Part shown: piece by piece, positions 44,823-57,088 of the stretch | Numbering within the stretch: the stretch's first letter is position 1 | Layout of the letters: the number at the start of each line of letters is the position of its first letter | Source: an uncultured Rhodospirillaceae bacterium | GTDB taxonomy: Bacteria > Pseudomonadota > Alphaproteobacteria > Rhodospirillales > Magnetospirillaceae | Assembly (NCBI GenBank): GCA_903941105.1 | Contig: CAJANL010000285.1 | Span: 1 to 61,894 of the forward strand | DNA: 61,894 nt | Direction of reading: 5' to 3' | Notes under the pieces: model-generated | What the model saw: only the letters and a program-made list of their open reading frames with translations | What the model was told of the DNA's origin: nothing | Database searches by the model: none | Made by a program: the position numbers and the translations under genes

Positions 44823-45320
44823 TTACTTTGCGGCGGCGAGGGCGGCGTCGTAGTCGGGCTCGTCGGCGATCTCGGGAACCAGTTGGGTGTAGGCCACGGT
44901 GCCGTCCTTGATCACCACCACGGCGCGAGCCAACAGGCCGGCCAGCGGGCCGTCCACCACCGTGACGCCGTAGCGGGCGCCGAACGCCCTGTCGCGCAGG
45001 TCGGAGACGCTTTGCACCTTGTCGACACCCTCGGCGGCGCAGAAGCGCTTATGGGCGAAGGGCAGGTCGGCCGAGGCGCACAGCACCGTGACGCCGGACA
45101 GCTTGGACAGCTCGACATTGAAGCGGCGCACCGAGGCGGCGCAGGTGGGGGTGTCGACGCTGGGGAAAATGTTCAGCACCACCGTCTTGCCGGCGAAGTC
45201 GGCCAGCGACACCTGGCCCAGATCCACGGTCACCAGCTTGAAGTCGGGGGCCTTGGACCCCACGGTCGGCAGGTTGCCATTGGTATTGATGGGATTGCCC
45301 TTGAGGGTGATGGAAGCCAT
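44823..45320 (-). CDS. tpx: Thiol peroxidase Tpx
   Basis: This 165-residue atypical 2-Cys peroxiredoxin has the peroxidatic Cys60 in [12 protein letters not shown] and the resolving Cys94 in HKRFCAAEG, matching the C61/C95 layout of E. coli Tpx. It reduces peroxides with thioredoxin. It lies downstream of the carboxymuconolactone-type gene with 24 nt between, so both may belong to one stress operon with the Usp gene. Confidence 0.96.
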   Translation of the reverse strand: MASITLKGNPINTNGNLPTVGSKAPDFKLVTVDLGQVSLADFAGKTVVLNIFPSVDTPTCAASVRRFNVELSKLSGVTVLCASADLPFAHKRFCAAEGVDKVQSVSDLRDRAFGARYGVTVVDGPLAGLLARAVVVIKDGTVAYTQLVPEIADEPDYDAALAAAK

Positions 45321-45344
45321 GGGATTATTCTCCGTGGTTGGGGC

Positions 45345-45917
45345 TCAGCGACTCATGGCGTGGTACTCGGGATTGGGCATCATGTCCAGCCCATGCGCCA
45401 TGCGGTTGGTGTAGTTGAAGAAGGCGGCAACGTCCGAAATGTCGAAGATGTCGGCGTCCGAGAAGCCAACATCGCGCAAGGCCTGACGGTTGCTCTCGCC
45501 GATATCGTGCGGCGCCGTGGTCAGCGTCCAGGCAAAGTCGAGCATGGTGCGCTGGCGGCCTTCAAGCTCGGCGACGCGGTAGTTCATCGCCATCATCTCG
45601 CCCAACTGCGGGTCACCCGACAGCTCACGCACCGCCTGACCGTGCGCCACCAGGCAGTAGTAGCAGCGGTTGGCCGACGAGACGACCACGGCGATCATCT
45701 CGCGCTCCAGCTTGGACAGCCCCGACTCGCCCAGCATCAGCTGGTTGTAGAAGCGGCTGAAGGTGCGAAATTTCTCGGGGCGGCCGGTATAGGCCAGCAG
45801 CACATAGGGCCGCAGCCCCAGCTTGTCGTCGCATTTGGCGAGATAGGCCTGAAGGTCGTCCTCCAGCCCCTCGGCCTCGGGCAGCGGGATGCGGACGATG
45901 TGGGCGGGCTGCGGCAT
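45345..45917 (-). CDS. AhpD-like peroxidase-related protein
   Basis: This 190-residue protein belongs to the carboxymuconolactone decarboxylase/AhpD superfamily, peroxidase-related type. The active-site pair is Cys85 and Cys88 in NRCYYCLVAHG, with His92. Its start overlaps the stop of the Usp gene by 1 nt. Likely a thiol-based oxidoreductase; tpx follows downstream. Confidence 0.88.
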   Translation of the reverse strand: MPQPAHIVRIPLPEAEGLEDDLQAYLAKCDDKLGLRPYVLLAYTGRPEKFRTFSRFYNQLMLGESGLSKLEREMIAVVVSSANRCYYCLVAHGQAVRELSGDPQLGEMMAMNYRVAELEGRQRTMLDFAWTLTTAPHDIGESNRQALRDVGFSDADIFDISDVAAFFNYTNRMAHGLDMMPNPEYHAMSR

Positions 45918-46726
45918 CAGTGCGACATCAGAACCGGCAGCGTCATGTGCTTGAGCACATACCGGGTGCCCGAACTGCGCAGCATGGAGGAGGGGCCGTG
46001 GCCGCCCATCACCAACAGGTCGGCGCCGATGTCGCAGACTCGTGACAGCAGCATGTCCATCTTGCCGATGTCCTCGCCCGACAGGCGCTCGCCCGCCACC
46101 GCGATGCCGTATTCGGCCAGATGTTCCAGGATATCCACCGGTGGCAGGCTGGCCACGGCGGCGGCATCGTCGTTCTGCGGGTTGCGCAGGCTGATGACGG
46201 TAACCGCCTTGGCATGGGCCAGCAGCGGCAGGGCGTCGTGCACGGCGCGGGTGGCCTCGCGGCTGGCATTCCACGCCACGGCGACGCGCTCGCAACGGTG
46301 GCTGAACTGGCCGGAATAGGGCACCACCAGCACGGGGCGGCCGGAGTTGAGCACCACCTGCTCCACCAGATCCTCGGGAACCTCGGTCGCCTTGGGCTCG
46401 GTCTGGCCCATCACCACCAGGTCGAAATAGCGCGAGCAGAACACGGTTTCCGAGGTGACATGATCGGGCTCGCCGTGCGGCAGCTTCCACCAGCGGGAGG
46501 CGAGGCCGGAGGTCTCGATCAGGCCGTGGAACAGCTCGGCGGCCTCGGCGGCGGTGCGGAGCAGGCCGTCGCTGGGCATGCGCGCCACGGCGCTGGGGCG
46601 GTGGCTCTCCACCTGGGCGAACAGACCCGTCAGGCGCGAGCCAAAGCGCTTGGCCAGCTTGATGGCAACCTCGATGCGGGCGCGCGAGCGCTGGCCGCCA
46701 TCGACGTGAACCAGGATTTCCTTCAT
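45917..46726 (-). CDS. Universal stress protein UspA family, tandem domain
   Basis: This 269-residue cytoplasmic protein has two Usp domains. The N-terminal one starts [17 protein letters not shown]; the C-terminal one carries the ATP-binding motif [16 protein letters not shown] (about residues 241-256). It overlaps HMG-CoA lyase by 4 nt and the AhpD-like gene by 1 nt, so leucine catabolism and oxidative-stress genes are in one transcript. Confidence 0.92.
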   Translation of the reverse strand: MKEILVHVDGGQRSRARIEVAIKLAKRFGSRLTGLFAQVESHRPSAVARMPSDGLLRTAAEAAELFHGLIETSGLASRWWKLPHGEPDHVTSETVFCSRYFDLVVMGQTEPKATEVPEDLVEQVVLNSGRPVLVVPYSGQFSHRCERVAVAWNASREATRAVHDALPLLAHAKAVTVISLRNPQNDDAAAVASLPPVDILEHLAEYGIAVAGERLSGEDIGKMDMLLSRVCDIGADLLVMGGHGPSSMLRSSGTRYVLKHMTLPVLMSH

Positions 46727-47643
46727 GACGCCCCTCCTTCGCTGCCCGCCCTGCCGCGAGCCTGCGCAACCCTTGACCCCGTATCGCGCCCGAGATGGGC
46801 CGAGATGAATGCACCGGCGGTAATGAGCCCGTCCAGGTCGACCCCGGTGGCGATGCCCAGACCGTCCAGCATGTACAGTACGTCCTCGCTGGCGACGTTG
46901 CCGCTCGCTCCCCTTGCATAAGGGCAGCCGCCCAATCCGGCAACCGACGAATCCACAACCCCCACCCCGCGTTCGAGCACGGCCAGGATGTTGGCCAACG
47001 CCTGACCGTAGGTGTCGTGGAAATGGGCTGCCAGCCGCTCCACCGGAACACGCGCCGCCACCGCCTCGATCACGGCCTGGGCGCGGCCGGGAGTGCCGAC
47101 GCCGATGGTGTCGCCGAGCGAGATTTCGCTGCAGCCCAACTCCATCAGGCGTGCCGCCACTTCGGCCACCCGCTCGGGCGCCACCGCGCCCTCATAGGGG
47201 CAGCCCAGCACGCAGGAGACGTAGCCTCTTATCGTCATCCCCCGCGCCATCGCCGCCACCGCCACCGGGCCGACCCGGCCGAAGCTGTCGTCGATGGAGC
47301 AGTTGATGTTGCGGTGTGAAAAGCTCTCCGAGGCGGCGACGAACACCGCCACCTGGTCCACTCCGGCCGCCGCCGCCGCCTCCAGCCCCGGCAGATTGGG
47401 CACCAGCACGGGATAGGACGTACCCGGCCGCCGCCGGATGCCGGCCAGCACCAGGGCTGTGTCGGCCATCTGTGGCACCCATTTCGGGCTGACGAAGCTG
47501 CCGGCCTCGATCACCGGCAGTCCGGCGGCGCTCAGGCGGTCGATCAGCTCGATCTTGACCGCCGTCGGCACCGGCACGGCCTCGTTCTGCAATCCGTCGC
47601 GGGGGCCGACCTCGACCAGTTTGACGCGGCTGGGCAGCCTCAT
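46723..47643 (-). CDS. Hydroxymethylglutaryl-CoA lyase
   Basis: This 306-residue protein starts [21 protein letters not shown]; the DGLQNE segment is the HMG-CoA lyase metal site. The catalytic Cys lies in [14 protein letters not shown] (about residues 257-270), with a preceding [10 protein letters not shown]. It splits HMG-CoA into acetyl-CoA and acetoacetate, the last leucine-specific step. It overlaps the biotin carboxylase subunit by 4 nt. Confidence 0.95.
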   Translation of the reverse strand: MRLPSRVKLVEVGPRDGLQNEAVPVPTAVKIELIDRLSAAGLPVIEAGSFVSPKWVPQMADTALVLAGIRRRPGTSYPVLVPNLPGLEAAAAAGVDQVAVFVAASESFSHRNINCSIDDSFGRVGPVAVAAMARGMTIRGYVSCVLGCPYEGAVAPERVAEVAARLMELGCSEISLGDTIGVGTPGRAQAVIEAVAARVPVERLAAHFHDTYGQALANILAVLERGVGVVDSSVAGLGGCPYARGASGNVASEDVLYMLDGLGIATGVDLDGLITAGAFISAHLGRDTGSRVAQARGRAGSEGGAS

Positions 47644-49643
47644 TCCGCCGCCTCCGCCTCGAATGAAATCAACTCGACCCCTTCCGAGACCGGATCGCCT
47701 ACCGCGAAATGGACGCTGGCGACGGTGCCGTCGGCCGGGGCCTTGATGGTGTGCTCCATCTTCATGGCCTCGACCACCATCAGGGCGGCGCCGCGCTCGA
47801 CCTTGGCGCCGGCCGCCACCAGCACCTGGACCACGGTGCCCGGCATGGGCGCCATCAGGTGGCCGCCGCCGGCATCCTGGGCGGCGGCACGCACCGAGGG
47901 ATCGTCCACCGCCAGACGCCAGGCATCGCCCTCGCACAGGATGGTGAGCTCGCCGTCGCCGGCCACCACCGCGGCGCGCCGCCGTGTGCCGGCGATTTCG
48001 GCGGTGAGGGTGCCGTCGGCGAGGCCGGCGTGGCGGGCGGTGAGGTCGCAGCCATCCACCTGCAGCAGCCAGCCGTGGGGACGGAAATGCACCGCCACCT
48101 CGCGCGCCGTGCCGTTGTCGAGGAACCGGAAGTCGTGGTGGTTGTCGTCGTTGAGGCGCCAGCCGGTGGTCAGGTGCCAGGGTGAGTGGACGTCGCCCGA
48201 TGCCCGGGCCGCCCGTCCGGCCTCGGCCTCACGCTCCAGCAACAGGGCCAGGGTGGCGAAGGCGAGACCGATGGCCGGCACCGGCAGTTGTTCAGGGAAC
48301 AGCTCGGCCTTGTGGCGCTCGATGAAGCCGGTGTCGACCTCCAGGGCGGCGAAGGCGGGGTGGGCGGCGATACGGCCGAGGAAGCCGATATTGTTCGCCA
48401 CCCCGGCCAGCTCGTAGTCGGCCAGGGCGCGCTTGAGGCGCAGTAGGGCGGCGTCGCGGCTCTCGTCCCACACGATCAGCTTGGCGATCATCGGATCATA
48501 GAACATGGAGACGCTGTCGCCCTCGCGCACCCCGGTATCGACGCGCACATGACGGTTCTCGGCCGGCGGGCGCAGGCGCTTGAGCTGGCCGATGGCCGGC
48601 AGGAAGTCGCGCGCCGGGTCCTCGGCATAGAGTCGGGCCTCGAAGGCGTGACCGTGGCGGGTGAGTTGCTCCTGGGCCAGCGGCAAGGTTTGACCTCGCG
48701 CCACCCGCAGCTGCCACTCCACCAGATCGAGGCCGGTGATCATCTCGGTGACCGGGTGCTCGACCTGAAGGCGGGTGTTCATCTCGATGAAGAAGAAGCC
48801 GCCGTCCTGGGTGAGGAACTCCACCGTGCCGGCGCCGACATAATCCACCGCCTTGGCCGCCGCCACAGCCGCTTCGCCCATGGCGCGGCGCACGCCGTCG
48901 GGCAGGGCGGGGGCGGGGGCCTCCTCGATCACCTTCTGGTGGCGTCGCTGAATGGAGCAGTCGCGCTCGAACAGATAGACGGCGTTGCCGTGGCTGTCGG
49001 CGAACACCTGAATCTCCACATGACGCGGCCGTTCCAGGTACTTCTCGATCAGCAGGGTGTCGTCGCCGAAGGCCGCCTTGGCCTCGCGCCGGGCGCCGGC
49101 GATGGCTTCGGCGAGGCCGCCCGGCTCGCGCACCACCCGCATGCCCTTGCCGCCGCCGCCGGCCGAAGCCTTGACCAGCACTGGATAGCCGATGGACTTC
49201 GCCGCCACCGTCAACGCCGCATCGGACTGGTCGGCGCCGTGATAGCCCGGCACCAGCGGCACCCCAGCCTTTTCCATCAGGCGCTTGGACTCCGACTTGG
49301 AGCCCATGGCCTGGATGGCGCCCACCGGCGGACCGATGAACACCACGCCGTTCGTGGCGCAGGCCTCGGCGAAGCCGGCGTTCTCGGACAGGAAGCCGTA
49401 GCCGGGATGGATGGCCTGCGCCCCCGACGCCTTGGCGGCCGCCAGCACGGCGTCAGCCTTGAGGTAGCTTTCGGCAGCCGGCGCCGGGCCGATCAGGGTG
49501 GCCTCGTCGGCCATGGCCACATGCAGGGCACCGGCGTCGGCCTCGGAATAGACCGCGACAGTGCGGATGCCCAGACGCCGCGCGGTGCGGATGACCCGGC
49601 AGGCGATCTCGCCGCGATTGGCGATCAGGATTTTATCGAACAT
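47640..49643 (-). CDS. Methylcrotonyl-CoA carboxylase biotin-containing subunit
   Basis: This 667-residue protein has an ATP-grasp biotin carboxylase domain (about 1-445, starting [20 protein letters not shown]), a linker domain, and a C-terminal biotinyl domain with [10 protein letters not shown] (Lys near residue 633). The layout fits 3-methylcrotonyl-CoA carboxylase alpha. The beta subunit gene lies upstream, and HMG-CoA lyase downstream, supporting the leucine route over acetyl- or propionyl-CoA carboxylase. Confidence 0.93.
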   Translation of the reverse strand: MFDKILIANRGEIACRVIRTARRLGIRTVAVYSEADAGALHVAMADEATLIGPAPAAESYLKADAVLAAAKASGAQAIHPGYGFLSENAGFAEACATNGVVFIGPPVGAIQAMGSKSESKRLMEKAGVPLVPGYHGADQSDAALTVAAKSIGYPVLVKASAGGGGKGMRVVREPGGLAEAIAGARREAKAAFGDDTLLIEKYLERPRHVEIQVFADSHGNAVYLFERDCSIQRRHQKVIEEAPAPALPDGVRRAMGEAAVAAAKAVDYVGAGTVEFLTQDGGFFFIEMNTRLQVEHPVTEMITGLDLVEWQLRVARGQTLPLAQEQLTRHGHAFEARLYAEDPARDFLPAIGQLKRLRPPAENRHVRVDTGVREGDSVSMFYDPMIAKLIVWDESRDAALLRLKRALADYELAGVANNIGFLGRIAAHPAFAALEVDTGFIERHKAELFPEQLPVPAIGLAFATLALLLEREAEAGRAARASGDVHSPWHLTTGWRLNDDNHHDFRFLDNGTAREVAVHFRPHGWLLQVDGCDLTARHAGLADGTLTAEIAGTRRRAAVVAGDGELTILCEGDAWRLAVDDPSVRAAAQDAGGGHLMAPMPGTVVQVLVAAGAKVERGAALMVVEAMKMEHTIKAPADGTVASVHFAVGDPVSEGVELISFEAEAAE

Positions 49644-49670
49644 GCGAACCCCCGGCCGTTTCCTTCAAGC

Positions 49671-49754
49671 GTCATTCCCGCGAAAGCGGGAATCCATGCC
49701 GGGTGCCGCTTTTTGTCCGGCGCCATGGACCCCCGCTTTCGCGGGGGTGACGAG
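49671..49754. repeat. Intergenic inverted repeat between the two carboxylase genes
   Basis: The arm ATTCCCGCGAAAGCGGGAAT is itself a hairpin, and a similar hairpin (CCCCCGCTTTCGCGGGGG) closes the element; the two ends are nearly complementary over about 26 nt with paired changes. This is a widespread proteobacterial type of intergenic repeat. It may stabilise or attenuate the operon mRNA. Confidence 0.8.
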
Positions 49755-49779
49755 ACGTTGAGAGTGCGGTGAATCATCG

Positions 49780-51387
<1,608 letters not shown>

Positions 51388-51396
51388 GGAGTCGTC

Positions 51397-52533
51397 CTAT
51401 TCCGTCGCCAGGGCACGGGCGATGACCAGCCGCTGGATGTCGCTGGTGCCCTCGTAGATCTGGCAGACGCGCACGTCGCGATAGATGCGTTCCAGCGGGA
51501 ATTCGGCGAGATAGCCATAGCCGCCCAGGGTCTGGATCGCCGCCGAGCATACTGCCTCCGCCATCTCCGAGGCGAACAGCTTGGCCATGGAGGCTTCCTT
51601 GAGGCAGGGACGGCCGGCATCGCGCAGGGCGGCGACGTGCAGGACCATCTGCTCGGCGACCTCGATGCGCGTCGCCATGTCGGCGAGGCGGAAGCCCACC
51701 GCCTGATGCTCGAAGATGCGCTTGCCGAACTGGCGGCGTTCCTTCGCATAGGCCAGCGCGTGCTCGAAGGCGCCGCGCGCCATGCCCACCGACTGCGAGG
51801 CGATGCCGAGGCGGCCGCCCTCCAGATTGGCCAGGGCGATTTTCAAGCCGTCGCCCTCGGCCCCCAGCAGGGCGTCGGCGGGTAGTCGCATGTCCTCGAA
51901 CACCAGGGAACAGGTGTCCGACGAATGCTGCCCCAGCTTGTCCTCGACGCGGGCGACGGTGAAGCCGGGGGTATCGGTGGGCAGCACGAAGGCCGAGATG
52001 CCCTTCTTGCCGGCCGCCGGATCGGTCACCGCGAACAGGATGGCGACCTGGCCGTTCCTGGCCGTCGAAATGAATTGCTTGGCTCCGTTGACCGCCCAGC
52101 CGTTGCCATCCTTGCGGGCACGGGTCTTGATGGCGGCGGCGTCTGAGCCGGCCTCGGGCTCGGTGAGACAGAAGCAGCCGAGCATCTCGCCGCGCGCCAT
52201 GGGCCGCAGATAGCGTTCCTTCTGCGCCGCGCTGCCATAGTCGAGCAGCGGGCGGCAGCACACCGAATTGTGCACGCTCATGATGGTCGAGATGGGGCCG
52301 TCACCGGCGGCGATCTCCATCAGGGCGGCGGCGTAGGAGACGTAGTCGGTCCCCGCCCCATCCCACTCCGGCGGCACCACCATGCCGAGGAAGCCCAGCT
52401 CGCCCAGCTCCTTCAGCTCGGCCGCCGGGAAACGGTGCTCGCGGTCGCGCGCCGCGGCACCCGGCGCCAGCCGCTCGCGGGCGAACTGGCGGGCGGTGTC
52501 GCGGATCAATTGCTGTTCTTCGGACAGGATCAT
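51397..52533 (-). CDS. Acyl-CoA dehydrogenase, short/branched-chain type
   Basis: The start at 52533 gives 378 residues. FAD and substrate motifs are present: FCLTEPEAGSDAAAIKT (about 130-146), SVHNSVCC, and QTLGGYGYL. The catalytic Glu is at the standard short-chain position in IYEGTSDIQR (about residue 364). This differs from the isovaleryl-CoA type at 54412-55587. It overlaps thiolase by 4 nt. It could act on isobutyryl-, 2-methylbutyryl- or butyryl-CoA. Confidence 0.92.
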   Translation of the reverse strand: MILSEEQQLIRDTARQFARERLAPGAAARDREHRFPAAELKELGELGFLGMVVPPEWDGAGTDYVSYAAALMEIAAGDGPISTIMSVHNSVCCRPLLDYGSAAQKERYLRPMARGEMLGCFCLTEPEAGSDAAAIKTRARKDGNGWAVNGAKQFISTARNGQVAILFAVTDPAAGKKGISAFVLPTDTPGFTVARVEDKLGQHSSDTCSLVFEDMRLPADALLGAEGDGLKIALANLEGGRLGIASQSVGMARGAFEHALAYAKERRQFGKRIFEHQAVGFRLADMATRIEVAEQMVLHVAALRDAGRPCLKEASMAKLFASEMAEAVCSAAIQTLGGYGYLAEFPLERIYRDVRVCQIYEGTSDIQRLVIARALATE

Positions 52534-53702
52534 GCGATGCGCTCCACCGCCAGCGCGGTGGCCTCGCCGCCGCCGATGCACAACGAAGCGACGCCGCGCT
52601 TGAGGCCGTATTTCTCCAGCGCCGCCAGCAGGGTGACGATGATGCGGGCGCCCGAGGCGCCGATGGGATGGCCCAGGGCGCAGGCACCGCCGTGGATGTT
52701 GACGCGGTCGGCGGCGAGGTCGAGGTCGTGCATGGCCGCCATGGTGACCACCGCAAAGGCCTCGTTGATCTCGAACAGATCGACGTCCTTGAGGCTCCAG
52801 CCCACCTTGGCCGTCACCTTGCGCATGGCCTCGACCGGCGCGGTGGTGAACAGGGCCGGCGCCTGGGCGTGGGTGGCGTGGCCGAGGATGGTGGCCAGGG
52901 GCGCGAGGCCGCGCGCCTCGGCCTCGGTCCGGCGCATCAGCACCAGGGCGGCGGCGCCGTCCGAGATGGACGATGAATTGGCGGCGGTGACGGTACCGCC
53001 GTCGCGGAAGGCCGGCTTCAGGGTGGGAATCTTGTCGAGGTTGGCGGCCCTGGGCTGCTCGTCGATGGCGATGACCGTTTCGCCCTTGCGGGTCTTGACC
53101 GTCACCGGGGCGATCTCGGCGGAGAAATCGGCGGCCTGGGCGCGCTGCAACGACCGGATGGCGAAGGCGTCCTGGGCCTCGCGGCTGAACTGGTAGCTTT
53201 GGGCGCAGTCCTCGGCATAGGTGCCCATCAGGCGGCCCTTGTCGTAGGCATCCTCCAGCCCGTCGAGGAACATGTGGTCGAGCACCCGGCCATGCCCCAG
53301 GCGATAGCCGCCGCGCGCCCGGTCGAGCAGATAGGGGGCGTTGGACATGCTCTCCATGCCGCCCGCCACCATCACCCGGTTGGTGCCGGCCAGCAGCAGG
53401 TCATGCGCCAGCATGGCGGCCTTCATCCCCGAGCCGCAGACCTTGCTGATGGTGGTGCAGCCGGCCGATTGCGGCAGGCCGGCGCCCAACGAGGCCTGCC
53501 GCGCCGGAGCCTGGCCGACCCCGGCCGGCAGGACGCAGCCCATCAGCACCTCGTCCACCTGATCGGCGGCGATTCCCGCCCGCTCCAGCGCCGCCCGGAT
53601 GGCGACGGCGCCCAACTGCGGCCCGGTGAAGGACGCCAGCTCGCCCTGGAAGCCACCCATGGGCGTGCGGGCGCAGCCTACGATGACGATGGGATCGGTC
53701 AT
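52530..53702 (-). CDS. Acetyl-CoA acetyltransferase (thiolase)
   Basis: This 390-residue thiolase II has the nucleophile Cys89 (SKVCGSGMK), the NEAFAVV segment, the catalytic His in GGACALGHPIGASG and the C-terminal CIGGGEATA. It splits acetoacetyl-CoA to two acetyl-CoA or runs the reverse reaction. This completes conversion of leucine-derived acetoacetyl-CoA. The divergent mntA gene starts 50 nt away. Confidence 0.94.
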   Translation of the reverse strand: MTDPIVIVGCARTPMGGFQGELASFTGPQLGAVAIRAALERAGIAADQVDEVLMGCVLPAGVGQAPARQASLGAGLPQSAGCTTISKVCGSGMKAAMLAHDLLLAGTNRVMVAGGMESMSNAPYLLDRARGGYRLGHGRVLDHMFLDGLEDAYDKGRLMGTYAEDCAQSYQFSREAQDAFAIRSLQRAQAADFSAEIAPVTVKTRKGETVIAIDEQPRAANLDKIPTLKPAFRDGGTVTAANSSSISDGAAALVLMRRTEAEARGLAPLATILGHATHAQAPALFTTAPVEAMRKVTAKVGWSLKDVDLFEINEAFAVVTMAAMHDLDLAADRVNIHGGACALGHPIGASGARIIVTLLAALEKYGLKRGVASLCIGGGEATALAVERIA

Positions 53703-53752
53703 GCCGTGTGGTCCTTTGTCGGAGAGTGATGGTTGTAGTAGACTGCCGCCTC

Positions 53753-54061
53753 ATGGGACGCGCGCCGCAGCTCGACGAAGTCATCGCCCTCCTGAAGCAG
53801 CACGAAAGCTTCTTCCGGGAGAAGGGCATCACGCATCTGGCGGTGTTCGGCTCGGTGGCCCGGGGCGATGCCTCCGAGCATAGCGACATCGATCTGGTGA
53901 TCGAGGTGGACGAGACGAAAAAGTTCAGTCTGCTGGACCTGATCGGCCTGGAATTCGACGTCACCGATCGGATGGGCAAGAAGGTCGATGTGCTGACCTG
54001 GGGTTCGTTCGGACCTCGCACCGAGGCCCGCGTCCGGAAGGACGCCGTTCATGTCTTTTAG
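53753..54061 (+). CDS. mntA: MntA-type nucleotidyltransferase antitoxin
   Basis: The ATG at 53753 gives 102 residues; an upstream ATG at 53708 would overlap the divergent promoter zone. The minimal nucleotidyltransferase motif GSx10DxD is exact: Gly33-Ser34, ten residues, Asp45-Ile-Asp47. MNT proteins of this type AMPylate the HEPN toxin on a Tyr and neutralise it. The HEPN gene starts 11 nt before its stop. This places a toxin-antitoxin pair on the opposite strand of the leucine block. Confidence 0.9.
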   Translation: MGRAPQLDEVIALLKQHESFFREKGITHLAVFGSVARGDASEHSDIDLVIEVDETKKFSLLDLIGLEFDVTDRMGKKVDVLTWGSFGPRTEARVRKDAVHVF

Positions 54062-54410
54062 TGCCTTCGATCGGGCACTCACGCGCGTCGAGCATATCCT
54101 GGTCGCCATCGACGAGATCGAGGAATTCACGTTCGGGGTGACCGAGGCGGTGTTTCTGGCCGATCGCTTGCGCATGCATGCCGTCACGCGGTTGATAGAG
54201 ATCATTGGCGAGGCCGCTAAGCATCTCGCTCCCGGAGTCGAGGACAGGCAGCCAACCGTTCCTTGGCGATTGGTTCGCAGCATGCGCGACCGGATCGTCC
54301 ATGAATACGACAGGGTCGATCCCAAGCGGGTTTGGTCGGTCGCAACCGAGGACCTCGCCCCCCTGCGGGCCGCCATGCAGGCCGAGCGCCACTGGCTGGA
54401 AACCCGGTAG
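54051..54410 (+). CDS. hepT: HepT-type HEPN ribonuclease toxin
   Basis: This 119-residue helical protein has the HEPN catalytic motif Rx4HxY: Arg79, His84 and Tyr86 in RDRIVHEY. In characterised HepT/MntA pairs the Tyr of this motif is AMPylated by MntA. The start is supported by GGAAGGA and overlaps mntA. The gene ends one nt before the stop of the convergent isovaleryl-CoA dehydrogenase gene. Confidence 0.9.
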   Translation: MSFSAFDRALTRVEHILVAIDEIEEFTFGVTEAVFLADRLRMHAVTRLIEIIGEAAKHLAPGVEDRQPTVPWRLVRSMRDRIVHEYDRVDPKRVWSVATEDLAPLRAAMQAERHWLETR

Positions 54411-54411
54411 C

Positions 54412-55587
54412 TCACTTCGTCTCCTCGAACAATTCCCGGCCGATCAGCATGCGGCGGATTTCGCTGGTGCCGGCGCCGATCTCGTAGAGCTTGGCGTCGC
54501 GCAGCAGGCGGCCGGTGGGGTATTCGTTGATGTAGCCGTTGCCGCCCAGGCATTGCAGCGCCTCCAGCGCCATCCAGGTGGCCTTCTCGGCGCAATAGAG
54601 GATCACCCCGGCGGCGTCCTTGCGGGTGGTCTCGCCGCGGTCGCAGGCCTTGGCCACCATGTAGGCGTAGGCGCGGCAGGCGTTCATGGTGGTGTACATG
54701 TCGGCCAGCTTGCCCTGCATCAGCTGGAAGGTGCCGATGGGCTGGCCGAACTGCTCGCGGTCGTGCACGTAGGGTATCACCACATCCATGCAGGCCTGCA
54801 TGATGCCCAAGGGGCCGGCGGCCAGCACGGCGCGCTCGTAGTCGAGGCCGCTCATCAGCACGTTGACGCCGCGGCCCACCTGATTGAGCACATTCTCTTC
54901 CGGCACCTCGCAGTCCTGGAACACCAGTTCGCCGGTGTTCGAGCCGCGCATGCCCAGCTTGTCGAGCTTCTGCGCCACCGAAAAGCCCTTGAAGCCCTTC
55001 TGCACCAGGAAGGTGGTGAGGCCCTTGGAGCCGGCCGCCGGATCGGTCTTGGCATAGACCACCACCACGTCGGCGTCGGGGCCGTTGGTGATCCACATCT
55101 TGGTGCCGTTGAGGATGTAGCGGTCACCCTTTTTTTCGGCGCGCAACTTCATGGACACCACGTCCGAGCCGGCGTTGGGCTCGCTCATGGCCAGGGCGCC
55201 GATGTGCTCGCCGCTCATCAGCTTGGGCAGGAAGCGCTTGTGCTGATCGGCGTTGCCGTTGCGGCGGATCTGGTTGACGCACAGGTTCGAGTGGGCGCCG
55301 TAGGACAACCCCACCGAGGCCGAGGCGCGGCTGATCTCCTCCATGGCGATGACGTGTTCGAGATAGCCCATGCCCGAGCCGCCCAACTCCTCGGGCACGG
55401 TGATGCCGAGCAGCCCCATGTCACCGAACTTGCGCCACAGCTGGTTGGGGAACTCGTTGGAGCGGTCGATCTCGGCGGCCAGGGGCGCGATCTCGGCCTC
55501 GGCGAAGGCCGCGACCTGATCGCGCAGCATGTCGGCGGTCTCGCCGAGGTCGAAGTTCAGGCTGGGATAGCGGGTCGAGTTGCGCAT
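54412..55587 (-). CDS. ivd: Isovaleryl-CoA dehydrogenase
   Basis: This 391-residue acyl-CoA dehydrogenase has Glu251 in [13 protein letters not shown], the position of the catalytic base in isovaleryl-CoA dehydrogenase, while the short-chain position (YEIGAGTSE) has Gly instead of Glu. NPNAGSD and MWITNG motifs are normal. It converts isovaleryl-CoA to 3-methylcrotonyl-CoA, feeding the carboxylase. An upstream GTG (55596) overlapping the aldehyde dehydrogenase stop is an alternative start. Confidence 0.93.
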   Translation of the reverse strand: MRNSTRYPSLNFDLGETADMLRDQVAAFAEAEIAPLAAEIDRSNEFPNQLWRKFGDMGLLGITVPEELGGSGMGYLEHVIAMEEISRASASVGLSYGAHSNLCVNQIRRNGNADQHKRFLPKLMSGEHIGALAMSEPNAGSDVVSMKLRAEKKGDRYILNGTKMWITNGPDADVVVVYAKTDPAAGSKGLTTFLVQKGFKGFSVAQKLDKLGMRGSNTGELVFQDCEVPEENVLNQVGRGVNVLMSGLDYERAVLAAGPLGIMQACMDVVIPYVHDREQFGQPIGTFQLMQGKLADMYTTMNACRAYAYMVAKACDRGETTRKDAAGVILYCAEKATWMALEALQCLGGNGYINEYPTGRLLRDAKLYEIGAGTSEIRRMLIGRELFEETK

Positions 55588-55592
55588 GATGC

Positions 55593-57086
55593 TCACAGCA
55601 TGTTGAAGATGATGGTCTTCTTGTGGGTGAAGTGTTCGAGCATGGACTCCAGCGAGGCCTCGCGGCCGATGCCCGAGGTCTTGGTGCCGCCATAGCTCAG
55701 GCCCGGCTGCACCACCAGGTTCTGGTTGACCTGGACGAAGCCGGCCTCCAGCCGCCGCGTCGCGTCCATGGCGGTGTGGAGGTCGCGGGTCCAGATGCTG
55801 GCGGCCAAGCCGTATTCGCTGTCGTTGGCCTGCGCGATCACCGTCTCGTAGTCGCTCCACTTGATGACGGCGCAGACCGGGCCGAAGATTTCCTCCTGGC
55901 ACAGGCGGTTGGAGTTCCGCATGCCGGTGAAGATGACCGGCTGGATGAACAGGCCCTTGGCCAGCCTGGGATCGTCGGGCATCTTCGAGCAGACATGCGC
56001 CTCGGCGCCCTTGGTCTCGCGGCCCAGCGCGATGTAGCTCTGGACGCGGTCGAACTGGCTGGTCGAGATGATGGTGCCGATGTCGGTCTTCTCGTCGAGC
56101 GGGTCGCCCATCACCATGGCGTCGACCTTGGCCTTGAGGCGGGCGACGAACTCGTCATGGATCGACTCGTGGACGAACAGGCGCGAGCTGGCGGTGCAGC
56201 TCTGGCCCTGGCGGGTGAAGCGCATGCCGGCCACCGCCCCCGCCACGGCGCGGTCGAGATCGGCGTCGGCGCAGACGATCATCGGGCTCTTGCCACCCAG
56301 TTCCAGGGTCACCGGGATCAGCTTCTCGGCGGCGGCCTTGTAGACGATGCGGCCGGTCTCCACCGAGCCGGTGAAGCTGACCTTCTTGACATCCGGGTGG
56401 GCCACCAGGGGCGCGCCGCATTCGGGACCGAAGCCGGATAGCATGTTGAAGACGCCGGGCGGCAGGACGCTGTTCATGATCTCGGCGACGCGCAGGACGG
56501 TCAGCGGCGATTCCTCGGCCGACTTGACCACCACGGCGTTGCCGGCCACCAGGGCGGCGGCGGCCTTCATGGCCATCAGCAGCAGGGGCACGTTCCACGG
56601 AATGATGCAGGCCACCACGCCGACCGGCTCGCGCATGGTCAGTGTCATCATGTCGGGATTGAAGGGGATGGTCTCGCCCTTCAGTTCGCTGCCCAGGCCG
56701 CCGAAGAAGACGAACATGTCGGCCAGCACCGAGGCCTCGACGCGGCTTTCGGTGCGCAGCGCCTTGCCGGTTTCGAGCGCGATCAGGCGGCCCAGCTCGT
56801 CCACATGGCCGGCCAGCACGCGGCCGCATTCGGCCACCAGCTTGCCGCGGCTGCGGGCGGCAAGCTTGGCCCAGCCCTTCTGCGCCGCCTTGGCGGCGGC
56901 CACCGCCGCATCGACGTCGGCGGCTTCGCCATAGGCCGCGGTGCCGATCTCGGCGCCGGTGGCGGGGTTGGCCACCGGGAAGGTCTTGCCGCCCTTGGCG
57001 GCCACGAAGGCGCCGTCGATCAGATGGCGGCCGGACAGGGCGCGGGCCAGCTTGAAGGGATCGCTCTCGATGGTGATGTCGGCCAT
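55593..57086 (-). CDS. Aldehyde dehydrogenase (NAD-dependent)
   Basis: The start at 57086 gives 497 residues. The catalytic Cys lies in [10 protein letters not shown] and the Glu in TLELGGKSP, with the Rossmann motif FTGSVETGR. It oxidises aldehydes to acids; with the CoA ligase 2 nt upstream and isovaleryl-CoA dehydrogenase overlapping downstream, a branched-chain or aromatic aldehyde is plausible. Exact substrate unknown. Confidence 0.9.
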   Translation of the reverse strand: MADITIESDPFKLARALSGRHLIDGAFVAAKGGKTFPVANPATGAEIGTAAYGEAADVDAAVAAAKAAQKGWAKLAARSRGKLVAECGRVLAGHVDELGRLIALETGKALRTESRVEASVLADMFVFFGGLGSELKGETIPFNPDMMTLTMREPVGVVACIIPWNVPLLLMAMKAAAALVAGNAVVVKSAEESPLTVLRVAEIMNSVLPPGVFNMLSGFGPECGAPLVAHPDVKKVSFTGSVETGRIVYKAAAEKLIPVTLELGGKSPMIVCADADLDRAVAGAVAGMRFTRQGQSCTASSRLFVHESIHDEFVARLKAKVDAMVMGDPLDEKTDIGTIISTSQFDRVQSYIALGRETKGAEAHVCSKMPDDPRLAKGLFIQPVIFTGMRNSNRLCQEEIFGPVCAVIKWSDYETVIAQANDSEYGLAASIWTRDLHTAMDATRRLEAGFVQVNQNLVVQPGLSYGGTKTSGIGREASLESMLEHFTHKKTIIFNML

Positions 57087-57088
57087 GG

